From Spongilla lacustris (lineage: Eukaryota; Porifera; Demospongiae; Spongillida; Spongillidae), in contig OX442427.1 in NCBI GenBank assembly GCA_949361645.1, forward strand, positions 6,907,379 to 6,971,378: a stretch of DNA of 64,000 bases, in the 5' to 3' direction. The notes beneath the pieces are model-generated. The model was given only the letters and a program-made list of their open reading frames with translations. It made no database searches and was not told the DNA's origin. Below, piece by piece: positions 61,405-64,000 of this stretch (positions within the stretch are counted from its first letter, which is position 1; the number at the start of each line of letters is the position of its first letter). The position numbers and the translations under genes were made by a program.

Positions 61405-64000
61405 TACACAAATTACAGTCAGGTAGAGAGACCCCTCTCTTCCAGTCAGGTAGAGAGACCGCTCTCTATCAGTCAGGTAGCGAGACCCCTCTCTGAGTGA
61501 GACAGAAAGATCATACACTTTCTGTCAGATAGAGAGACCCCTCTCTCTGTATCAGGCAGAGATCACCTTTCAGTTTCAGTCAGGAAGCGAGACCCCCCAT
61601 CTCTGAGTGAGACAGAGAGACCTTCCTCTTCCAGTCAGGTAGAGAGACCTTTCTTTCCAAGTGAAATGAAGAGACTCCTCCCTTCCAGTCAGGTAGAGCG
61701 ACCCCTCTATCAGTGAGACAGAAAAAGCATTTTCTTTCTGTCAAATAGAGAGGCAGAGATCATCCTTCAGTTCCAGTCAGGTGAGAGACTCCTGCCTTCC
61801 AGTCAGGTACAGAGACACGAGACCCCTATCTTTCAGTCAGGTAGAGAGACCCCTCTCTTCCTGTCAGGTACAGAGACCCCTCTCTGAGTGAGACAGAAAA
61901 AGCATTCTCTTTCTGTCAAATAGAGAGACTCCTCTCTGTGTGTCAGGCAGAGATTATCCTTCAGTTCCAGTCAGGTAGAGAGACTCCTCTCTTCCAGTCA
62001 GGTAGAGAGACCCTTCTGTTCCAGACAGATAGACAGAACCCTATCTGAGTAAGAAAGAAAGAGCATTCTCTTTCTGTCAGATAGAGAGACCCCTCTCTGA
62101 GTGAGACAGAAAAAGCATTCTTTTTTCTATCAAATAGAGAGACCCCTCTCTCTGTGTCAGGCAGAGATCATCCTTCAGTTCCAGTCAGGTGGAGAGACCC
62201 CACTCTTCCAGTCAGGTACAGAGACCCCTCTCTTCCAGTCAGGTACAGAGACCCCTGTCTGTGAGCGCCGTCATACGCATCTACGTTCCTTCCTTCCGCA
62301 TGGTCTACTTTGGCGGGTGGAGACACGCCATGTGTGACTCCTGTTCCTACGTTGGCTCGGTGGGGAAGGGCATCTCTTCCAGTGCGGTAGAGTGACTCTT
62401 ATCTCCAAGTGAGACGGAGAGACCATCCTATCCAGTCCGGTAGAGAGACCGACCTGTCTGTATCAGGGCAGCAGATAGACTCCTCTGTGTGAGTGACACA
62501 GAGAGATCCCTCACTTCCAGTCAGGTAGAGAGACCGCTCTCTGAGTGAGACAGAAAAAGCATTTTCTTTCTGTCAGACAGAGAGACCCCTCTCTCTGTGT
62601 CAGACAGAGATCACCTTTCAGTTCCAGTCAGGTAGAGATCACCTTTCAGTTCCAGTCAGGTAGAGAGACCACCGTCTCTGAGTGAGACAGAGAGAACATT
62701 CACTTCCAGTCAGGTAAAGAGACCTTCCTCTCCAAGTGATATGGAGAGACCCCTCTCTCTGTGTCAGACAGAGATCACCTTTCAGTTCCAGTCAGGTAGA
62801 GATCACCTTTCAGTTCCAGTCAGGTAGAGAGACCACCGTCTCTGAGTGAGATAGAGAGAACATTCACTTCCAGTCAGGTAAAGAGACCTTCCTCTCCAAG
62901 TGATATGGAGAGACCCCTCCCTTCCAGTCAGGTAGAGAGACCCCTCTCTGAGTGAGACAGAAAAAGCATCTTCTTTCTGTCAAATTAAGAGACCCCTCAG
63001 GCAGAGATTATCCTTCAGTTCCAGTCAGGTAGAGAGACTCCTCTCTTCCAGCCAGGTAGAGAGATCCCTCTCTTCCAGTCAGGTAAAGAGACCCCTTTCT
63101 TCCAGTCATGTAGAGAGACCCCTCTCTTCCTGTCAGGTACAGAGACCCCTCTAAGAGTGAGACAGAAAATACATTCTCTTTCTGTCAAATAGAGAGACCC
63201 CTCTCTCTGTGTCAGGCAGAGATCATCCTTCAGTTCCAGTCAGGTAGAGAGACCCCACTCATCCAGTCAGGTACAGAGACCCCTCTCTTCCGGTCAGTTA
63301 GAGAGACCCTGCTCTTCCAGTCAAGTAGAGAGACCCTTCTTTTCCAGTCAGGTACAGAGACCCCTGTCTGTGAGACCCATCTCTTCCTGTCAGGTAGAGT
63401 GACTCTTATCTCCAAGTGAGACGGAGAGACCATCCCTTCCAGTCGGGTAGAGAGACCGACCTGTCTGTATCAGGGCAGCAGATAGACTCCTCTGTGTGAG
63501 TCACACAGAGAGACCCCTCACTTCCAGTCAGGTAGAGAGACCGCTCTCTGAGTGAGACAGAAAAAGCATTTTCTTTCTGTCAGACAGAGACCCCTCTCTC
63601 TGTGTCAGACAGAGATCACCTTTCAGTTCCAGTCAGGTAGAGATCACCTTTCAGTTCCAGTCAGATAGAGAGACCACCGTCTCTGAGTGAGACAGAGACC
63701 ATTTACGTCCAGTCAGGTAAAGAGACCTTCTTCTCCTAGTGATATGGAGAGACCCATCCCTTCCAGTCAGGTAGAGAGACCCCTCTCTGAGTGAGACAGA
63801 AAAAGCATTTTCTTTCTGTCAAATTAAAAGAACCCTCAGGCAGAGATTATCCTTCAGTTCCAGTCAGGTGGAGAGACTCCTCTCTTCCAGCCAGGTAGAG
63901 AGATCCCTCTCTTCCAGTCAGGTACAGAGACCCCTGTCTGAGAGACCCTTCTCTTCCAGTAAGGTAGAGAGACCACTGGCTTCCAGTGAGGTAGAGTAAC
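61405..64000. repeat. Complex satellite, GTCAGGTAGAGAGACC motif
   Basis: Imperfect short units around CCAGTCAGGTAGAGAGACC, alternating with GAGTGAGACAGAAAAAGCAT and CAGAGATCATCCTTCAGTTC blocks, to the window end. A higher-order period of about 1.0 kb is visible: the block AGTGACTCTTATCTCCAAGT begins at 62,391 and again at 63,398 and is followed by the same order of sub-blocks. No gene. Confidence 0.9.

Overview
The window is animal genomic DNA, not prokaryotic. It has many small exons with GT-AG introns (and probably one GC-AG intron), TATA-like promoters, very abundant minisatellites and microsatellites, foldback (MITE-like) elements and decayed non-LTR retrotransposons. The gene families (myosin II, RALBP1, TRIM-NHL, VIT-VWA, Munc13) are metazoan. 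The single-exon TRIM-NHL gene, the 50-80 bp introns of the F-box gene and the marine-type MITE termini suggest an early-branching marine invertebrate, perhaps a demosponge. That placement is an inference; no species is identified.

Layout. 1-201 (-): first coding exon of a myosin II heavy chain with a TATA box upstream, cut by the window edge. 0.4-5.4 kb: non-coding, with foldback elements and a retrotransposon scrap. 5.69-22.46 kb (+): a RALBP1-like gene (RhoGAP plus Ral-binding coiled coil) in 15 coding exons joining to 518 codons in a continuous frame; its introns are mostly filled by different minisatellites. 22.9-25.4 kb: a decayed, collinear partial copy of the 3' half of that gene. 25.55-27.75 kb (-): intact single-exon TRIM-NHL protein (731 aa). 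28-33 kb: nested foldback/MITE cluster and a 200-base assembly gap. 33.66-36.65 kb (+): VIT-VWA (VWA5A-like) protein, 3 exons, 822 aa. 39.1-41.8 kb: triplicated 5' end of an F-box gene with a dead LINE-like element lodged in one copy. 41.61-43.92 kb (+): an 11-exon gene whose 493-aa product joins an N-terminal F-box to a C-terminal RasGEF (CDC25-like) region, the most unusual gene here. 45-46.1 kb: a G-rich 24-bp minisatellite. 49.96-59.02 kb (-): Munc13-4/BAIAP3-like (UNC13D-type) gene, 16 recovered exons encoding the C-terminal 811 aa, with large foldbacks in one intron; a few more small 5' exons may lie at 59.3-60.3 kb. 61.4-64 kb: complex satellite with a roughly 1-kb higher-order period.

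The genes do not form an operon or pathway. Several do bear on small-GTPase and membrane-traffic biology: RALBP1 (Rho/Ral), the F-box-RasGEF protein (Ras-like) and UNC13D-like (vesicle priming). That is coincidental as far as the sequence shows. Exon boundaries were set by hand from splice consensus, reading-frame continuity and family similarity; no alignment or expression data were available.
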